Origin: Leucogyrophana mollusca
Lineage: Eukaryota > Basidiomycota > Agaricomycetes > Boletales
Reading direction: 5' to 3'
DNA length: 64,000 nt
Assembly (NCBI GenBank): GCA_021014945.1
Contig: MU266336.1
Coordinates: 124,001-188,000 of the forward strand
Position 1 is the stretch's first letter. Each line of letters opens with the position of its first letter. Under the pieces are notes generated by a model. The model ran no database searches. It was not told where the DNA came from and was given only the letters and a program-made list of their open reading frames with translations. Both the position numbers and the translations under genes were made by a program. Positions 62,646-64,000 of the stretch are shown in pieces.

Positions 62646-63563
62646 ATGCCCGTCAATCAGGACTCCCAGAAGTTCGACACCGAGGATGCACGGCGCAAGA
62701 AAAAGAAAAAGATGCAAGCGGAGTACAGGCGTAAAAAGCGGGGGCTCCTCGATCAGCTTAGGAAAAGAATCGCGAGGCCGTCCAATAGCGATTCTCAAAT
62801 ACTAGAGCGGAGTAAGCAGTGTCTTTGACGGGGGTGATCGTGCATAGTGTCACTGATATGCGCCACAGGTATTGATCTCATTGATAAACAAAGGAACGAG
62901 ATCGAAACCCTGGACTCGCTCCTGCGAAACGAGAATATCAACACCAGTGGGAACTTCAACAATCAGGGGGGTATCGAGACAACCGTGTTGAGTCGTGTTA
63001 CCGCAAAAGATGCTCCAAGCCGAGCCAGCTTCAGCCCGGATGGTTACTACATTGGCAGGTCAGTGATGATGGACAGTGTGGGCGCTAATGATGAACTGAT
63101 TGACACACCTCGACAGCCAAGGTCATGGTGAGTGCATAACGGATTAATACCAAGTGCCTTGAAAAGGACGTCGTCGGATGCAGATGCTATCCCGAATTAC
63201 GCTGGTGATTGGTGGGGGTTCTGTATGCCAGGTAAGTGAAATAGCAGAAGCAAGGGTGCAGTCATGGGCTGATACCGCCCGATAGGCGGCTCGAATGCAG
63301 AGCATATCATGAGAGATACCTGCCAGTCATCGGAAAGCTACCGGCAGATAGGGTTCGCAAGCAATGATAATACGACTCAGAACTTTCACGCCGACGTAAG
63401 CCATGGCATATACGACGCTATCGTGCCGGTAGGCGTCCGATGCCCCGACCAGGTAATCCACCAACTCTAAACCCTACACGCTCCTAGCTGACACACTAGA
63501 CTGGATTTACAGCCATATTACCTACCCAGTGGAGTCACAGAAACGGAGATGTATGCGCTGTGA
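62646..63563 (+). CDS. bHLH-like regulator, 210 residues
   Basis: join(62646..62811,62869..63058,63117..63127,63184..63231,63286..63452,63513..63563). Residues about 14-70 form a basic stretch (ARRKKKKKMQAEYRRKKRG), a helix (LLDQLRKRI), a short loop (ARPSNSDSQ) and a second helix that continues as a heptad coil after the intron (IDLIDKQRNEIETLDSLLRN). This is the basic helix-loop-helix layout of dimeric DNA-binding regulators. The usual His/Glu/Arg E-box contacts of the basic region are not evident and are replaced by lysines. The rest is polar, with YIGR, DWWGFCMP and a short YYLPSGVTE tail. Introns are GT-AG; the exon at 63117 is 11 nt and is needed to keep frame. The N-terminal domain is fairly sure; the 3' exons are less so. 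Confidence 0.62.
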
Positions 63564-63860
63564 CTGCGCCGCACGTCCATGGCACGTAGCATCGTAGATG
63601 ACATATCGTACTGTTTTCTGTAAGTTCAATGTCGACTATTTGTTAGGGACGAGGCCGAAAGACTGCGGTGGGGTTGAGCAGATTTCATAATGAGTGTCAT
63701 CCGAATCTCAATAATCCGCGCACCTGCTTAGAACCAGGCATGCTCCATTGAGCAACAGTTGTTGGAGTGATCGTTGACGATGCTGCGCCTTCATCCGTCG
63801 CAATTACCCAGGAATAGTCTTACATTATCGCAGTCAAAACCTACATCATCATCACCCAGG

Positions 63861-64000
63861 TCAATTTTCTTCCTTATACTTCCCGAGCGCGGCGTCTACG
63901 ACCTCTGTCATCGCGATCACCGCTTCTTCTTCGAGAGTACGTCCTATGAGTTGCAGCGCAACTGGCAATCCAGGAAAGAGATCCGGATGGTCTATGTAAA
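63861..64000 (-). CDS. Amidase, C-terminal end only (runs off the window)
   Basis: On the minus strand, 46 codons before a TGA at 63861-63863 read HPDLFPGLPVALQLIGRTL, then EEEAVIAMTEVVDAAL. This is the C-terminal signature of amidase-signature (AS) enzymes such as fungal acetamidases (GLPxxLQLIGR followed by a helix). These hydrolyse amides with a Ser-Ser-Lys triad located further upstream, outside the window. The gene is cut by the right edge, so completeness cannot be judged. Confidence 0.8.
   Translation of the reverse strand, partial: YIDHPDLFPGLPVALQLIGRTLEEEAVIAMTEVVDAALGKYKEEN

Overview
The window is nuclear DNA from a filamentous basidiomycete, most likely an Agaricomycete. The evidence is dense short spliceosomal introns (mostly 48-65 nt, GT-AG with a few GC-AG), a fungal gene set (DASH-complex Dam1, a Pma1 proton pump, an OPT transporter, a HET-domain protein, a GH30 beta-1,6-glucanase, a MYND-finger protein), and small conserved orphans. 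There is no operon structure, CRISPR array, rRNA gene or convincing tRNA gene.

Layout, left to right. 0.2-4.4 kb (-): a 1350-residue low-complexity protein. 7-8.6 kb (-): a HET-domain protein. 9.1-10.8 kb (+): an F-box protein. 12.1-14.4 kb (+): a secreted GH30 glucanase in 16 exons, which no single reading frame reveals. 15.1-17.9 kb (+): Sec23. 18.5-19.6 kb (-): Dam1 with an extra C-terminal winged-helix-like part. 20.0-20.7 kb (-): the 5' exons of an integrase-type element gene without its catalytic part. 21.8-22.7 kb (-) and 23.2-23.5 kb (+): two divergent orphan genes. 25.5-28.9 kb (+): an OPT oligopeptide transporter. 29.4-34.0 kb (+): the P5A ATPase Spf1. 34.6-35.2 kb (-): an HSP70/BiP gene fragment lying between short inverted repeats. 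36.7-38.9 kb (+): an MFS transporter. 39.2-41.1 kb (+): Nmd3. 41.6-43.2 kb (+): a 6-phosphogluconate dehydrogenase family protein. 43.8-50.4 kb (-): UDP-glucose:glycoprotein glucosyltransferase in 28 exons. 51.1-54.4 kb (-): the plasma-membrane H+-ATPase. 54.4-58.8 kb: gene-poor. 58.8-60.9 kb (+): a MYND-finger protein with an apparent frame break. 62.6-63.6 kb (+): a bHLH-like regulator. 63.9 kb to the right edge (-): the 3' end of an amidase gene.

Most of these genes are housekeeping genes or ordinary accessory genes, and I see no biosynthetic or defence cluster. Several genes share a secretory/ER theme (Sec23 in COPII budding, Spf1 as an ER dislocase, UGGT in glycoprotein quality control, a BiP fragment), but they are interspersed with unrelated genes and probably neighbours by chance. 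The points most worth a second look are: the Dam1 C-terminal extension; the BiP fragment bracketed by inverted repeats, which looks like DNA-level gene-fragment capture; the truncated integrase gene with clean exons; the clustering of GC-AG introns in the GH30 gene; the Spf1 start codon apparently split by an intron; and the MYND gene's frame break.

Exon coordinates were derived by hand. Each junction was chosen from a splice consensus, retention of reading frame, and agreement with the remembered family sequence. The summed coding length of each gene reported as intact is a multiple of three.
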